DNA of 32,318 nucleotides from Gammaproteobacteria bacterium (GCA_021731145.1 JAKFXX010000020.1:1-32318), one strand, 5' to 3'; counted from the first letter of the stretch, positions 13,884 through 23,022 are shown. Program-made: numbers and translations. The notes: generated by a model not told the origin, from the sequence alone.

Positions 13884-13933
13884 GACTTTCCACCTGCTTC
13901 GTTAGCAGGATTAGCAGCTTTAGCATTAGCAAA
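13845..13933. repeat. inverted GCTAA iteron array / long imperfect hairpin
   Basis: Four GCTAA motifs (starting 13848, 13854, 13863, 13872) are mirrored by four TTAGC motifs (13902, 13911, 13920, 13926). The spacings are 6-9-9 and 9-9-6, an exact mirror. The two 34-base arms (13845-13878 and 13900-13933) match at 26 of 34 positions around a 21-base loop. The position directly after a primase gene suits a replication origin with iterons. Equally, the minus-strand RNA would fold as a long hairpin with the next start codon in its loop. Confidence 0.6.
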
Positions 13934-16049
13934 GTCTAAAAGCGCAGGATTGATAGCCAGCATGAACCGCTTGCCATCCTTGCGGACTTTCAGGTGGTCT
14001 AGCTCGGCCAGCTCGCGGATAGCGCCATCAAGGCTTTCCTTTTTGCGTAGTGGCCCGTATTGCAGCGCCACGCTTTTGCCGACAAGGTGCGTCCGCTCCC
14101 GCCTGCAATACTCGATCAGCCAGCTATCCAGCCGCGCCGCGTCCGCCAGTTCCGCCGGTAGCGCAAGCTCACCGAAAAAGCGCCGGGCTTCGTTCAGGTG
14201 CCATGCCGTGATTCTGCTTGCGCCCTCGAAAGCCGCCGCGCCGATTGCACCGCCCGCCGCGCCGCGTTGTCGGCGGACTTGCTCGCCACGTCCCGCACGT
14301 CGTAAAGCTTGCCGCCGCTCGCCAGTTCGCTTTCAATGGTGTCGTGATATTCCACCCATGCGGCTTTGGCTTCCGGGGTCAGGTGCAGCATGAGCGGGGT
14401 CAGCGCGCCATCGCCATCAATGGGAACAGGTTGTTCCAGTATCGCGGCAATGCGCCGATGGAATGCGGCAAGGTGCGGCCAGTTGGCGGGGGCTTCGGTG
14501 AAGGGTCGCAAGCCTTGGGTTGATTCAGGCCACGCCACAAGGAACCGGGCAAGAAAGCCCGTGCCACGCGCCAGCGCCCCGGATCGGGTGAAGAATTCCC
14601 GCAAGGTCGGTTCCTGAACCTGCAAGGCCACGGTCAGCCGCACACCGCGCACGGTGAAGGATTCCGAAGTCCTCCGGTCAATGGTCAGGCTGGCGCCGTC
14701 CCAAAGCAGATTCAGCAAACCAAGATTGCGCATGACTGAATCCTTGCCCATGCCATGCGAACCAAAAACAATCCCGGCCTCGGCAGATACCATGCCGCCC
14801 GATGGCCAATGCTTCGCCAGCCCATAGGCCAGCGCCTCGGGTGTTGCATCGGCATAGAGCAGGCGGGGGATTCTTAGCGCTTCCGGCTTGCCATGTTCCA
14901 GATTGCGCAAAGTTGATTCCGCGTTATGCGTCGGCTTCCCGGACTTGGCAAGCTGGCGGATATTCTCTTTGACGCCGCCGCGCTTGGATTCCCATGCCTC
15001 GATTGCTGCTTTGTTGTCTTTCAGGGTCGGCTTTGCGGCCTCGGCTTGCGCTGCCTCGGCTTGCGCTGCCTCATAGTCGCGTATCGGCTTGGTAAAAAAG
15101 ACGTCGCAGGTTGATTTGCGTTCACCGCTATCGGCAATGGTCATCAGGAACAGCCCGACAGGCCCATGAAGCTTTTCTGCCCGCTCCGCATCCGCATGGG
15201 GTTGGCAAGCCAGCGACAGCGCCGCCAGTGCCGACGATGCCACCATCGGCAGAGGCGCCTTGACGAAGCCCGCCACCTCTTCCACCGCCGCCCGGATAGT
15301 GTCGGGCAGCGCGGCCAGTGGGTAGGGTTCCGGGGCTACCTTCGCGGTCAGCGGTTGCGGTTCAGGCCAGCCGTTGCCGCCAGAATCGCCCTCTGGCGCG
15401 TTCCCTTCGTTGGCTTGATGTCTTGCCCTTCCCGGTGCGCTTGCGCCCGCTATGGCGCGTCCTGCGGTCGGCAGCGCGGCAATATCCGCCACCGTTGCGC
15501 CAGAGTTCGCCTTCAACCAGTTCACAGCGTCACCCTTGGGTGAAAGATTCAGCGCCGCCGTGTCGATCATCCGCACCGTGCAATTCATTGCCAACAGGAT
15601 GGAAGCCACCGCATCGGCATAGCGCCGCCCGGCTTCGTCGTTGTCGGGCCATATCGTCACGGTTCGCCCGGCCAGTGGTCGCCAGTCGGCTTTCCCTGCG
15701 GAATCCGCCGCGCCGCTGGTGGTGGTCAGCGCTCCGGCCTTCGCCAGCGCATCGGCGCACCATTCGCCTTCTACTACGATCACCGTATCATCGGGCCGGG
15801 TTGCCAGATCATGCAGGCGGTACAGCGGCTTGCCGTCTGGGTATTCCGGTTCGCCCAGTGTGTAGCCTGCGCCATTCAGCCTCATAGGGCGAATCCATTT
15901 GTCCCCTGTGGCGGGATGTTTCAGGCGGATGCGCCAGTGAAGCGGGGTGCCGTCGCGGCTGGTGTATTCATGCAGGGCTTGTGGTTTAAGCCTTCTCGAA
16001 GAGCAGCTGACGCAAGGCGCCGCGCGGCTTGTTGGGCTGTCTCGCTCAT
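13880..16049 (-). pseudogene. Toprim/DUF3987 primase-helicase of the element, frame-disrupted
   Basis: Start ATG 16049 (MSETAQQAARRLASAALREG) overlaps the upstream CHC2 gene stop. A missing base in an A run near 15986 shifts the frame before HEYTSRDGTPLHWRIRLKHP. There follow a Toprim-like domain (VIVVEGEWCADALAKAG, IWPDNDEAGRRYADA) and the DUF3987 helicase-like region with FGSHGMGKDS. A second shift, probably with a small deletion, occurs near 14245. The last part (AFEGASRITAWHLNEARRFF to NPALLDF) is in another frame and stops at 13880. Together with the CHC2 gene this is the replication module of P4-like integrative elements. As given it would not make a full protein. The rest of the sequence is well conserved, so either recent loss or sequencing error is possible. 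Confidence 0.75.
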
Positions 16050-16363
16050 GGTGTGACCTCCCACGCTCCCAACGCCTTGGCGGCGCCGATGAAACGCAGC
16101 CCATGACGCAGCATGTGAAATGCCAGCACATCGCCCCCATGCGCACCGCATACCATGCAGCGAAAACCGCCAGTGTCCAGCCGGACGCGCAGGCTGGGCT
16201 GGGTGTCGTTATGAAAGGGACAAAGAGCGTTTTTCCATTCGCCGCCGCCAGTCAGCTTCAAGCCCTGTTCGTGGTAATACTCGGCGGGGATGGGTAAAAG
16301 GTTGCGCTTGAATCCAAAGGGTTTGCGGGTGTGTTGTCCCCGCGTGGGGTTCGCGTGTCTCAT
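16046..16363 (-). CDS. CHC2 zinc-finger primase N-terminal protein
   Basis: A 105-residue protein with the CHC2 zinc-binding pattern of DnaG-like primases: CPFHNDTQPSLRV and GFRCMVCGAHGGDVLAFHM. The N-terminus (MRHANPTRGQHTRKPF) is basic. It would bind template DNA in primer synthesis, with the Toprim activity supplied by the next gene, whose start overlaps its stop by ATGA. A strong AAGGGGG ribosome site precedes ATG 16363. In many relatives the two parts are one protein; here they are coupled genes, and the ATGA overlap suggests the split is genuine. Confidence 0.8.
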   Translation of the reverse strand: MRHANPTRGQHTRKPFGFKRNLLPIPAEYYHEQGLKLTGGGEWKNALCPFHNDTQPSLRVRLDTGGFRCMVCGAHGGDVLAFHMLRHGLRFIGAAKALGAWEVTP

Positions 16364-16375
16364 GGTGGCGCCCCC

Positions 16376-16591
16376 TTAAACCGAGTCGATCAGGTTTCTG
16401 ATGTCTGCCACCCGCCAAAATGCCCCGCGCCCGTTACCGATTTTTACGGGTTTTGGGAAACGGCCCGTCTTTACTCCGGCCCAAAAACAGGACTTTTTAA
16501 CAGGGATGAGTGGGGGAATCGGCGGTTCTGCTTTGGGATTACCGATGATTTGACTTAGTTTGAGAAAGCCGGTTTCAGGAAGGTTGTTCAT
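16376..16591 (-). CDS. alpA: AlpA-family phage/island transcriptional regulator
   Basis: A 71-residue protein of the AlpA/excisionase group. Its pattern is FLKLSQIIGNPKAEP, then IPVKKSCFWAGVKTGRFPKP (HTH recognition with serine, W and GRFP), then the wing AFWRVADIRNLID. AlpA of CP4-57 activates the island's integrase and excision. Here it precedes the primase genes in the same direction, 12 bp upstream, so it may regulate the replication module as well as excision. The promoter region upstream contains a 9-bp inverted repeat. Confidence 0.85.
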   Translation of the reverse strand: MNNLPETGFLKLSQIIGNPKAEPPIPPLIPVKKSCFWAGVKTGRFPKPVKIGNGRGAFWRVADIRNLIDSV

Positions 16592-16710
16592 TATGGATGC
16601 TCCCGTTATTTGAAGGCCGAATTTGGCTAACGGGTTACATCATGTTTTATCAACTATGATGGTAGAAATATGTTTTTTCTACCAATGGAATATCCTACCA
16701 ATTACCAGTG
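16592..16710. promoter_or_regulatory. AlpA promoter/operator region with TACCA repeats
   Basis: A perfect 9-bp inverted repeat TGGTAGAAA / TTTCTACCA (16660-16668 and 16676-16684) with a 7-base loop is followed by two more TACCA motifs (around 16692 and 16700). The stretch is AT-rich compared with its surroundings. It is a likely control region for the minus-strand gene cluster. I do not see clear -35/-10 hexamers. Confidence 0.45.
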
Positions 16711-17322
16711 TCAACCGATCTTGTTTTTCGACTCGCGGATGAGCTGATAACAGCTTTTGGCCAGGGTATTAGAATCACGTGTGTTATATTCCGGCACCGT
16801 GGCAATGAGCAGTTCCGCCACGATACTCGATGCTTTACGCATTCCCGTAATACCCGCCGGATTGAGAACCTCCCACGTCGCGTGGACGCAGGCGCCCACC
16901 GGCGTTTGTACGTTCCCCTGCTTTAGCAGCTTGGGTCGATTAGAGTAATGCTCAGCTTTTTCATGGAGCGCATAGAGGATGTCCCTAGCCATGTCGGGGT
17001 GTTCCAGTTCATCAATGATGCCTTCGTAATTCAACCGAACGGCCACTTCTCTCAGGAGTTTGGCCAGTCGTTTCATATCCTTGGTGTGTGCTGTATGACC
17101 GTGGAGCCACGCACTGATTGGATTGTGATTTTCAATATGCAGATCCTGCTCGAACTCGAACACGATATCCGCGAGACTGGAAATAACGGCTGCCCTGTCC
17201 GCGTTGATGCCGGGCGGTAACAGTTCGCCAATGATGTCGCAAAGTACGCTTATTTGCTTCTCGTGCTCTTGCCGATTTTTATCAAATAAGTCTTCGAATT
17301 GCTGCCTGTTCATTGCCGCCAT
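16711..17322 (-). CDS. unknown protein, helical, possibly abortive-infection-like
   Basis: A 203-residue protein that I do not recognise. I chose ATG 17322 because GAGGGG lies about six bases upstream; a longer reading from 17364 has no such support. It is rich in helices, with a long charged N-terminal segment (QQFEDLFDKNRQEHEKQISV) and NPAGITGMRKASSIVAELLI near the C-terminus. The last third has the look of a HEPN- or Abi-type C-terminal domain (repeated pairs of helices), but no Rx4-6H motif is plain. It lies between the element's replication genes and its toxin-antitoxin pair, in the cargo position where satellite elements carry anti-phage genes. No function is claimed. Confidence 0.6.
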   Translation of the reverse strand: MAAMNRQQFEDLFDKNRQEHEKQISVLCDIIGELLPPGINADRAAVISSLADIVFEFEQDLHIENHNPISAWLHGHTAHTKDMKRLAKLLREVAVRLNYEGIIDELEHPDMARDILYALHEKAEHYSNRPKLLKQGNVQTPVGACVHATWEVLNPAGITGMRKASSIVAELLIATVPEYNTRDSNTLAKSCYQLIRESKNKIG

Positions 17323-17416
17323 ATCGCGCCCCTCGTGCGCCCCTTGAAGAAGGAGCCGCGCCAACCGGGCAGGGTGTCCCGGTGTTCGCCCCGTCGGGCT
17401 AGGCGCGGCAAACTCG

Positions 17417-17743
17417 TTATGCCGCGTTCCGCTCCGTGCTCACCTCAATCGAAATGCCTTCCGATGTTTGCAACACCTTCAGCACCTCAACGAAATGGCC
17501 GATGCTGGGATTGCCGCGTGTCCCCAGCATGCGGTGCAGGCTCTTTGCGGGTATGCCGGTGCGTTCTGCCAGTGCTTCAAAGCCGATAGTGGCGTTGATG
17601 TAATCACGCAACATGGCCTTGCCTGCGTTCAGGTCGCCTTCCAGGAAATGAGTGATAGCCTCGGAGAGCATGGCTTCCCGAAAGGCGCGGTCGCGTTGTG
17701 CGCGGGCCATTACGGTGTCTCGAAATGCTTTGGTCAGTGCCAT
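17417..17743 (-). CDS. HigA-like HTH antitoxin
   Basis: A 108-residue Xre-family antitoxin with the usual N-terminal helix (MALTKAFRDTVMARAQRDRA). The HTH GFEALAERTGIPAKSLHRML follows at about 54-73, then GNPSIGHFVEVLKVLQ. It corresponds to the antidote partner of addiction-module killer proteins of the HigB/RelE-like Gp49 group. The gene starts two bases after the toxin stop, so they form one operon in toxin-first order, as in higBA. Confidence 0.85.
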   Translation of the reverse strand: MALTKAFRDTVMARAQRDRAFREAMLSEAITHFLEGDLNAGKAMLRDYINATIGFEALAERTGIPAKSLHRMLGTRGNPSIGHFVEVLKVLQTSEGISIEVSTERNAA

Positions 17744-17745
17744 GG

Positions 17746-18075
17746 TTACCTCGTTTCGCGTTTGCGGTGCTTGTAGTCTTGCCAGCGGGCTTGCGCCTCG
17801 GCAATGTCTTTGTCTTGACGCTGCTTGGTTCCGCCAGCCAAGAGCAGGATGAACCGGTCGGCCTCGCGTCCGAAATAGAGGCGATATCCCTGCCCGAAGT
17901 GAATGCGGCGCTCGAACACGCCGCTGCCCACGCCTTTCACCTCAGACTGGTTTCCCTGTTCCAGTTGATAAAGGGCGGAGACCACTTTGGCGGCCGCGCG
18001 GGCATCCAGGTCATCAAACCAGCGGCCGAAGGGAGAGCAGCCGTGTTTGTCCAGGTATTCTTGAACCATGACCAT
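17746..18075 (-). CDS. RelE/HigB-like addiction-module toxin
   Basis: A 109-residue toxin of the phage Gp49-like RelE superfamily: FGRWFDDLDARAAAKVVSAL, then GSGVFERRIHFGQGYRLYFG, FILLLAGGTKQRQDKDI and ARWQDYKHR. These are the hallmark positions of the killer-protein group, including the basic residues and the C-terminal LLLAGGTKxxQ. Relatives cleave mRNA on the ribosome. Operon partner is the HigA-like gene two bases downstream. A GTAAC-N6-GTTAC palindrome lies just before the start and should be the operator. Confidence 0.88.
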   Translation of the reverse strand: MVMVQEYLDKHGCSPFGRWFDDLDARAAAKVVSALYQLEQGNQSEVKGVGSGVFERRIHFGQGYRLYFGREADRFILLLAGGTKQRQDKDIAEAQARWQDYKHRKRETR

Positions 18076-18081
18076 ATTATG

Positions 18082-18097
18082 GTAACTTATCGGTTAC
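18082..18097. promoter_or_regulatory. operator-like palindrome of the toxin-antitoxin operon
   Basis: GTAAC-TTATCG-GTTAC lies seven bases upstream of the toxin start. It is the expected place for autoregulation by the antitoxin. Confidence 0.55.
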
Positions 18098-18161
18098 TAA
18101 GCAACAAGCTGAAGGGGGGGGCGTGTTTTCTTCATCGCGCCCTTTATCTTGGCTAGCGCCG

Positions 18162-19424
18162 TCATGCCGCGTTGCCGTGCAGCGGAATCACTTCCGCCCC
18201 GGCTTTCAGCTTGTCCAGATAATCCGCCCACTGCTGCATCATCTTGCGCCGCTCGGGAAGGTGCGCCGTGCGATTGTAGGCGCGCCCGTTGGGGTCTTTT
18301 ACGGCATGGGCTAATTGGTGTTCGATCAGGTCAGGGCGTACCCCCAGCACTTCATCAAGAATCGTCCTGGCCATGGCGCGGAAGCCGTGCCCGCTCATTT
18401 CATCCTTGGCTATGCCCATGCGCCGCATTGCCGCAAGGATCGCGTTATCACTCATCGGTCGCCCGTTGCTGCGCGCCCCCGGAAATACAAAGCGCCCGGT
18501 GCCGGTCAAGGCGTGAAGCTCGCGCAGGATCGCCACCGCTTGAGTGGCCAGCGGGACAATGTGCGCCGTGCCGGTTTTGGTCACGGTGTACCGCCATTCC
18601 GCCGCGTCAAGATCAATATCCGCCCATTCCGCCGTGCGAAGTTCGCCGGGCCGGACAAATACCAGTGGCGCAAGACGCAGCGCACATGCCACGGTCAAGG
18701 TGCCTTGATAGCCGTCGAGCGTTCGCAGTAATGCCGCCGCCTGCTTCGGTTCTGTGGTCGCCGCGAAGTGGTCGCCCTTCGCCGGGGGCAGTGCCCCGCG
18801 CAAGTCGCCGGATGGGTCGCGCATTGCCCGCCCGGTCGCCACGGCGTAGCGGAATACCTGCCCGCAGTTGCCCAGCGCCCGGTGCGCGGTTTCCAGTGCG
18901 CCACGGTCTTCAATGCGGCGCACCACGGCCAGCAATTGGGGTGCGGTCACATCGGCAATTGGGGTGCCACCCATCCACGGGAAAATGTCGCGTTCCAAAC
19001 GCCTGATAATGCGGTCACCGTGATGCTCCACCCAGTTGGGGGCGTGTTTCGCGTACCACTCACGCGCCACCACTTCAAAGCTGTTTGCGGCTCGATCCTG
19101 TTTCTCTGCCTTTTTCGCCTTGCGGTTTTCGCCGGGGTCTATGCCTTGGGCGAGAAGTTCGCGTGCATCATCCCGCAGTTCCCGCGCCCCTTTGCTTTTT
19201 CGTGTCTTGCCTGTTTCTTCGTCTTTCTTGATTTGGCTGGCAAGTGGAACGTCAGGATAGACGCCGAGAGATAACAGCTTTTCCTTGTTGTCGAATTTGT
19301 AGCGGAATCGCCACCACTTGCCCCCGGAAGGGGTAACAATCAGAAACAGCCCGCGTTCATCAAATATCTTGTAAGGCTTTGTGCGGGGCTTGGCGTTGCG
19401 GATCGCGGTATCAGTTAGGGCCAT
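18162..19424 (-). CDS. int: P4-type tyrosine integrase of the ssrA element
   Basis: A 420-residue site-specific recombinase. The DUF4102 arm-binding domain (DTAIRNAKPRTKPYKIFDER) is followed by the core-binding region and the catalytic domain with R258 (FVRPGEL), H346 and R349 (SGHGFRA), H373 (HQLAHA) and the nucleophile Y383 (AYNRTAHL). All are present. An insertion of about 18 charged residues (QIKKDEETGKTRKSKG, 64-79) lies after the arm domain compared with the truncated relative at 12675. The gene is read away from ssrA, with 246 bp to the tmRNA end. That interval holds TTACCC repeats and a terminator, the usual arrangement of an element integrated in a tRNA-like gene. Confidence 0.95.
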   Translation of the reverse strand: MALTDTAIRNAKPRTKPYKIFDERGLFLIVTPSGGKWWRFRYKFDNKEKLLSLGVYPDVPLASQIKKDEETGKTRKSKGARELRDDARELLAQGIDPGENRKAKKAEKQDRAANSFEVVAREWYAKHAPNWVEHHGDRIIRRLERDIFPWMGGTPIADVTAPQLLAVVRRIEDRGALETAHRALGNCGQVFRYAVATGRAMRDPSGDLRGALPPAKGDHFAATTEPKQAAALLRTLDGYQGTLTVACALRLAPLVFVRPGELRTAEWADIDLDAAEWRYTVTKTGTAHIVPLATQAVAILRELHALTGTGRFVFPGARSNGRPMSDNAILAAMRRMGIAKDEMSGHGFRAMARTILDEVLGVRPDLIEHQLAHAVKDPNGRAYNRTAHLPERRKMMQQWADYLDKLKAGAEVIPLHGNAA

Positions 19425-19514
19425 GATTTTTCCTTCGGGCTAACGCCCAGCTTGGTAGGCTTCGCGCCGGGCTTAGTGTTTCTGATTCTTGGTGCTGTTA
19501 ATGCCATTGCTCAG

Positions 19515-19591
19515 TTACCCCTCGCCTTTTTGCTATTACCCCGGTTTTTTACCCCAATCTAAAGCCGGATGCTATTGGACGATATTACCCT
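19515..19591. repeat. TTACCC arm-type repeats before the integrase
   Basis: TTACCCC occurs at 19515, 19536 and 19549, and TTACCCT at 19585, all in the same orientation. Two more copies mark the opposite end of the element (13072 and 13085). Such repeats between integrase start and att core are typical arm-binding sites. Confidence 0.5.
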
Positions 19592-19615
19592 CTGCCGGAC
19601 AACAAGACAATAAAA

Positions 19616-19635
19616 AACCCGCACTTAGGCGGGTT
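19616..19635 (-). terminator. intrinsic terminator of ssrA
   Basis: Stem AACCCGC / GCGGGTT with a 6-base loop, followed on the minus strand by TTTT (AT-rich beyond). It lies 35 bases after the tmRNA 3' end. Being on the element side of the att site, it is the element-supplied substitute for the native terminator. Confidence 0.75.
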
Positions 19636-19662
19636 AGAAGGATGTTGCTGGATGTGTTTGGA

Positions 19663-19704
19663 TGGTTAAATGGTGGAGGCGGCGGGAATCGAACCCGCGT
19701 CCGT
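19663..19704. other. attR: integration site in the 3' end of ssrA
   Basis: The 3' end of tmRNA on the minus strand plus eight bases of flank. Blocks of this sequence recur at 907-920 (14/14), 1124-1145 (one mismatch, one gap) and, weakly, at 13000-13017. The integrase next to it completes the picture of integration into ssrA. Confidence 0.65.
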
Positions 19705-20039
19705 AAGCACTCTGCCGTTGGTTCTACATGCGTAGCCTGTCATTTATTTAACCGTATTCCACCCGACAGGCAGGGGAGATATACGGCGGGTCCAGTTAGG
19801 TTTTAGTGGATTGGCCCTGGACGAGCCGTTCCACGATCTTGTGAGGGTCGACCCCTGAGTGCCCTTGCGGGCTCTGGACGCACAAGCACGGCTCCAGTCA
19901 GAGGCTAGCCGTGATTAAGCGGCTAGGGCGTAGTTGTCGTCGTTGGCAACTATATTGCGTGCAGTTGGATTTACGAGGTACTCTGCCCCTCGGCATGCCC
20001 CTCAGGTTTTGCAACCCACGTCGAAACCAGGTCGCCCCC
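19671..20039 (-). ncRNA. ssrA: transfer-messenger RNA (tmRNA)
   Basis: The 369-nt tmRNA rescues stalled ribosomes. The 5' end GGGGGCG pairs with CGCCTCC before the encoded CCA (one G·U pair). The T-arm has GGGTTCGATTCCC, and the 5' part has the tRNA-like GGTTTCGACGTGGG element. The tag frame is at 19918-19947 on the minus strand: resume codon GCC, peptide ANDDNYALAA, then TAA (19915-19917). The tail LAA is the degradation signal for ClpXP. The 3' end is an integration site for the adjacent island, which rebuilds an intact gene end. Confidence 0.97.
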
Positions 20040-20112
20040 TTTTGGAAACTGTTAAGTAAGACAGTATAACGTTCTGAAAAGTTCCGTGCTTCTTTTTTAT
20101 GCCGGAAACTTG

Positions 20113-20598
20113 TCAGCGTTTTTCGCTCTTGAATAGTTGTTGCTTCTCGCGCTGCCAGTCACGGTCTTTCTCGGTGGCGCGTTTGTCGTGTTCTTTCTTA
20201 CCCTTGGCCAGACCGATCTCGATCTTGGCGCGCCCGCGTTTCCAGTACATTGCCAATGGCACGAGGGTATAACCCTTGCGTTCCACGGCGCCGATCAGCT
20301 TGCTCAGCTCTGCATGGTGCAGCAGCAGCTTCCGGGTGCGCAGCGGGTCGGGATGGATATGGGTGGATGCGGTGAGCAGTGGCGAGATGTGGGCGCCGAA
20401 CAGCCAGGCCTCGCCATCCTTGATGAGGACATAACTTTCTTTGATCTGCACCCGCCCGGCGCGCAGGCTTTTTACTTCCCAGCCTTCCAGGACCAATCCC
20501 GCCTCGAAACGTTCTTCGATGAAGTAGTCGTGACGGGCGGTTTTGTTGAGGGAGATGGTGCTGCTGCCATCGTCGGATTTTGATGTGTGTTTGGACAT
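20113..20598 (-). CDS. smpB: SsrA-binding protein SmpB
   Basis: A 161-residue SmpB, normal length. Seen in order: [95 protein letters not shown], and the basic Lys/Arg-rich tail needed in the ribosome's mRNA channel. It binds the tRNA-like end of tmRNA and directs trans-translation. The gene lies 73 bp upstream of ssrA in the same direction, a common arrangement. Confidence 0.97.
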   Translation of the reverse strand: MSKHTSKSDDGSSTISLNKTARHDYFIEERFEAGLVLEGWEVKSLRAGRVQIKESYVLIKDGEAWLFGAHISPLLTASTHIHPDPLRTRKLLLHHAELSKLIGAVERKGYTLVPLAMYWKRGRAKIEIGLAKGKKEHDKRATEKDRDWQREKQQLFKSEKR

Positions 20599-20614
20599 GC
20601 GCTTTTTATGGTTT

Positions 20615-20647
20615 ATCCCGGAAGCGGCAGTTGGCCGCTTCCGGGAT
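20615..20647. terminator. strong hairpin after the epimerase gene
   Basis: A perfect 14-bp stem (20615-20628 with 20634-20647) has a 5-base loop and overlaps the epimerase stop. No T run follows on either strand, so it may act as a weak terminator or protect the 3' end of the mRNA. It separates the sugar genes from smpB. Confidence 0.6.
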
Positions 20648-21654
20648 TATACCTTGTAATACTCTTTATACCACGCCACAAACTGTGCAATGCCCTTTTC
20701 AATCGGGGTGGCAGGCTTGAAACCCACGTCCCGCATTAAGTCGTCGACATCCGCATAGGTGGCGGGCACGTCGCCGTTTTGCAGCGGCAGCAGGTTTTTC
20801 TGCGCTTTTTTACCCAGGCAATCTTCCAGTATTTCAATAAAGCGCAACAACTCTACCGGTTGATTGTTGCCTATGTTGTAGAGCTTGTAGGGGGCATAAC
20901 TGGAAGCGGAGTCCGGGGCATCGCCGGTCCACAGTGGGTTGGGTTCCGGTACTTTATCGAGCACCCGCACCACGCCTTCGACGATATCGTCGATGAAGGT
21001 GAAATCGCGGCGGTGATTGCCGTAGTTGAAGACATCAATCGGCTTTCCGGCCAGGATGCTTTTTGTGAACATGAACAGCGCCATGTCCGGGCGTCCCCAC
21101 GGGCCGTAGACAGTGAAAAAGCGCAGGCCGGTGGTTGGTGTTTTATACAGGTGGCTGTAGGTGTGGGCCATCAGCTCGTTGGCCTTTTTGCTGGCCGCGT
21201 AGAGGCTCACCGGATGATCCACGTTGTCATGCACGGAAAACGGCATCTTGGTGTTGGCGCCGTATACTGAGCTGCTGGAGGCATACACCAGGTGTTCGAC
21301 GTCATGGTGGCGGCAGCCCTCAAGGATGTTGAGAAAACCTACCAGATTGCTATCGACGTAAGCATGCGGATTGGTGATCGAATACCGCACCCCGGCCTGG
21401 GCAGCGAGATTTACCACGCGCTCAGGTTTGTATTTGGCAAACGTCTCTTCAATGGCGGCACGGTCTTCGAGACTGGCGCGCACGTCAGTGAATTTAGGGT
21501 GCGGTAAGGTCCGCGCCAAACGTGCCTGCTTCAGGTTGACATCGTAATAGTCGTTGAGGTTGTCGACGCCGATGACCTCATCGCCGCGCTCCAACAGCCG
21601 CATCGCCAGCGCGGAGCCGATAAAACCGGCGGTTCCGGTGATTAAGACTTTCAC
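20647..21654 (-). CDS. UDP-glucuronate 4-epimerase-type SDR
   Basis: A 335-residue extended short-chain dehydrogenase/reductase. NAD-binding GTAGFIG (7-13) is followed by the acidic DNLNDYYD (31-38) typical of the UDP-glucuronate epimerase (CapI/GAE) group, [13 protein letters not shown], Ser/Thr at YASSSSVYG and the catalytic Y152-x3-K156 ([10 protein letters not shown]). [20 protein letters not shown] is also characteristic. It would interconvert UDP-glucuronate and UDP-galacturonate, using the product of the UDP-glucose dehydrogenase encoded at 23145. It is the last of three same-strand nucleotide-sugar genes, 44 bp after the second. Capsule or EPS supply is the likely role. Confidence 0.9.
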   Translation of the reverse strand: MKVLITGTAGFIGSALAMRLLERGDEVIGVDNLNDYYDVNLKQARLARTLPHPKFTDVRASLEDRAAIEETFAKYKPERVVNLAAQAGVRYSITNPHAYVDSNLVGFLNILEGCRHHDVEHLVYASSSSVYGANTKMPFSVHDNVDHPVSLYAASKKANELMAHTYSHLYKTPTTGLRFFTVYGPWGRPDMALFMFTKSILAGKPIDVFNYGNHRRDFTFIDDIVEGVVRVLDKVPEPNPLWTGDAPDSASSYAPYKLYNIGNNQPVELLRFIEILEDCLGKKAQKNLLPLQNGDVPATYADVDDLMRDVGFKPATPIEKGIAQFVAWYKEYYKV

Positions 21655-21698
21655 TTGTTTTCTTGTTCCTTTAAGGGTGGATTAGCGGGGCGTATTGC

Positions 21699-22976
21699 CT
21701 ATAATCTGCCATCCACCTGGTCGGCAGGCAGGATGTACTTCACGTCGAACAGTATCGCATCCGGCTTGCCCAGCGCGCGGATTTTCTCTACGCCCATTTC
21801 GCGGAACTGGTGATGTGCCACGGCGAGGATAATCGCATCATATTTGCCGGGTTCGAGTGTCGTGACTGGCGTGATGCCGTATTCGTGCTGGGCCTCGGCG
21901 GGATTGATCCACGGGTCGTAGACATCGACATTGGCCGAATAGCTTTGCAGTTCGTTGATGATGTCGGTCACTTTGGTATTGCGCAGGTCCGGGCAATTCT
22001 CCTTGAAGGTCAGCCCCAGTACCAGCACATTGGAATTGGCGACATGGACACGGCGCTGGATCATCATCTTGATCACACGCTGTGCCACATAGGGGCCCAT
22101 GCCGTCGTTGATGCGGCGTCCAGCGAGGATGACTTCGGGCAGGTAGCCGATTTCCTGAGCTTTGTGGGTCAAATAATAGGGGTCGACGCCGATGCAGTGG
22201 CCGCCCACCAGGCCGGGGCGGAACGGCAGGAAATTCCATTTGGTGCCCGCCGCTTCCAGCACTTCCAGAGTGTCGATGCCGAGCCGGTTGAAGATCAGGG
22301 CCAGCTCATTGATCAGGGCAATATTCACATCGCGCTGGGTGTTTTCAATAACCTTGGCGGCCTCGGCGACGCGGATACTGCTCGCTTTGTGGGTGCCGGC
22401 CGTGATGATGCGTTTGTAGAGGTTGTCCACGAAATCAGCCACATCGGGTGTGGAGCCGGAGGTGACCTTGAGGATATTGACGACACGGTGCTGCTTGTCG
22501 CCAGGGTTGATGCGTTCCGGGCTATATCCGGCAAAGAAATCCTGGTTGTATTTCAGGCCGGAAAGGGACTCCATGATCGGCACGCATACTTCTTCGGTGG
22601 CGCCTGGATAAACCGTCGATTCAAAGATCGTGATGTCACCCTTTTTGAGCAGCTTGCCGAGGGTCTGGCTGGCCTTGACGAGCGGGGTGAGATCAGGGCG
22701 TTTGTGTTCGTCGACGGGCGTGGGCACAGTGACGATATAGACATTGCAAGCCGCCAGATCGGACGGGTTGGTGGTGTAGGTGAGCTGGCTGGCCTGCGCC
22801 AGCTCCTGGGAATCTACTTCCAGCGAGCTGTCTTTGCCCGCCTTGAGCTCGGCAATGCGTGCCGGGTTGATATCCAGCCCTACCGTCGGGAACTGTTTGC
22901 CGAACTCCACTGCGAGCGGCAGGCCGACATAGCCTAAGCCGATCATGCCAATTGTTGTCTGGTTCAGGTCAGGCAT
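21699..22976 (-). CDS. UDP-N-acetylhexosamine 6-dehydrogenase (TviB/WbpO type)
   Basis: A 425-residue UDP-sugar dehydrogenase. The Rossmann motif GLGYVGLP (13-20) is followed by [18 protein letters not shown] (typical of the TviB/WecC branch rather than Ugd) and the catalytic Cys261 in [34 protein letters not shown] lies in the C-terminal domain. This branch oxidises UDP-GlcNAc or UDP-GalNAc to the uronic acid with two NAD; which substrate is used here cannot be told. It lies 44 bp before the epimerase gene, so they are likely cotranscribed. Confidence 0.92.
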   Translation of the reverse strand: MPDLNQTTIGMIGLGYVGLPLAVEFGKQFPTVGLDINPARIAELKAGKDSSLEVDSQELAQASQLTYTTNPSDLAACNVYIVTVPTPVDEHKRPDLTPLVKASQTLGKLLKKGDITIFESTVYPGATEEVCVPIMESLSGLKYNQDFFAGYSPERINPGDKQHRVVNILKVTSGSTPDVADFVDNLYKRIITAGTHKASSIRVAEAAKVIENTQRDVNIALINELALIFNRLGIDTLEVLEAAGTKWNFLPFRPGLVGGHCIGVDPYYLTHKAQEIGYLPEVILAGRRINDGMGPYVAQRVIKMMIQRRVHVANSNVLVLGLTFKENCPDLRNTKVTDIINELQSYSANVDVYDPWINPAEAQHEYGITPVTTLEPGKYDAIILAVAHHQFREMGVEKIRALGKPDAILFDVKYILPADQVDGRL

Positions 22977-23022
22977 GCGATTGTCCTCAAATCATTTTTG
23001 AATGAAGAATTAATAATCTTGC

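Noticed and set aside
13683-13933. CRISPR-like array
   Set aside because: Repeat units are only 5-9 bp, with no uniform repeat-spacer pattern and no cas genes.
21810-22937. Plus-strand frames opposite the dehydrogenase genes (also 23418-24503)
   Set aside because: Shadow frames of two clear enzymes in GC-rich DNA; no ribosome site or family likeness.
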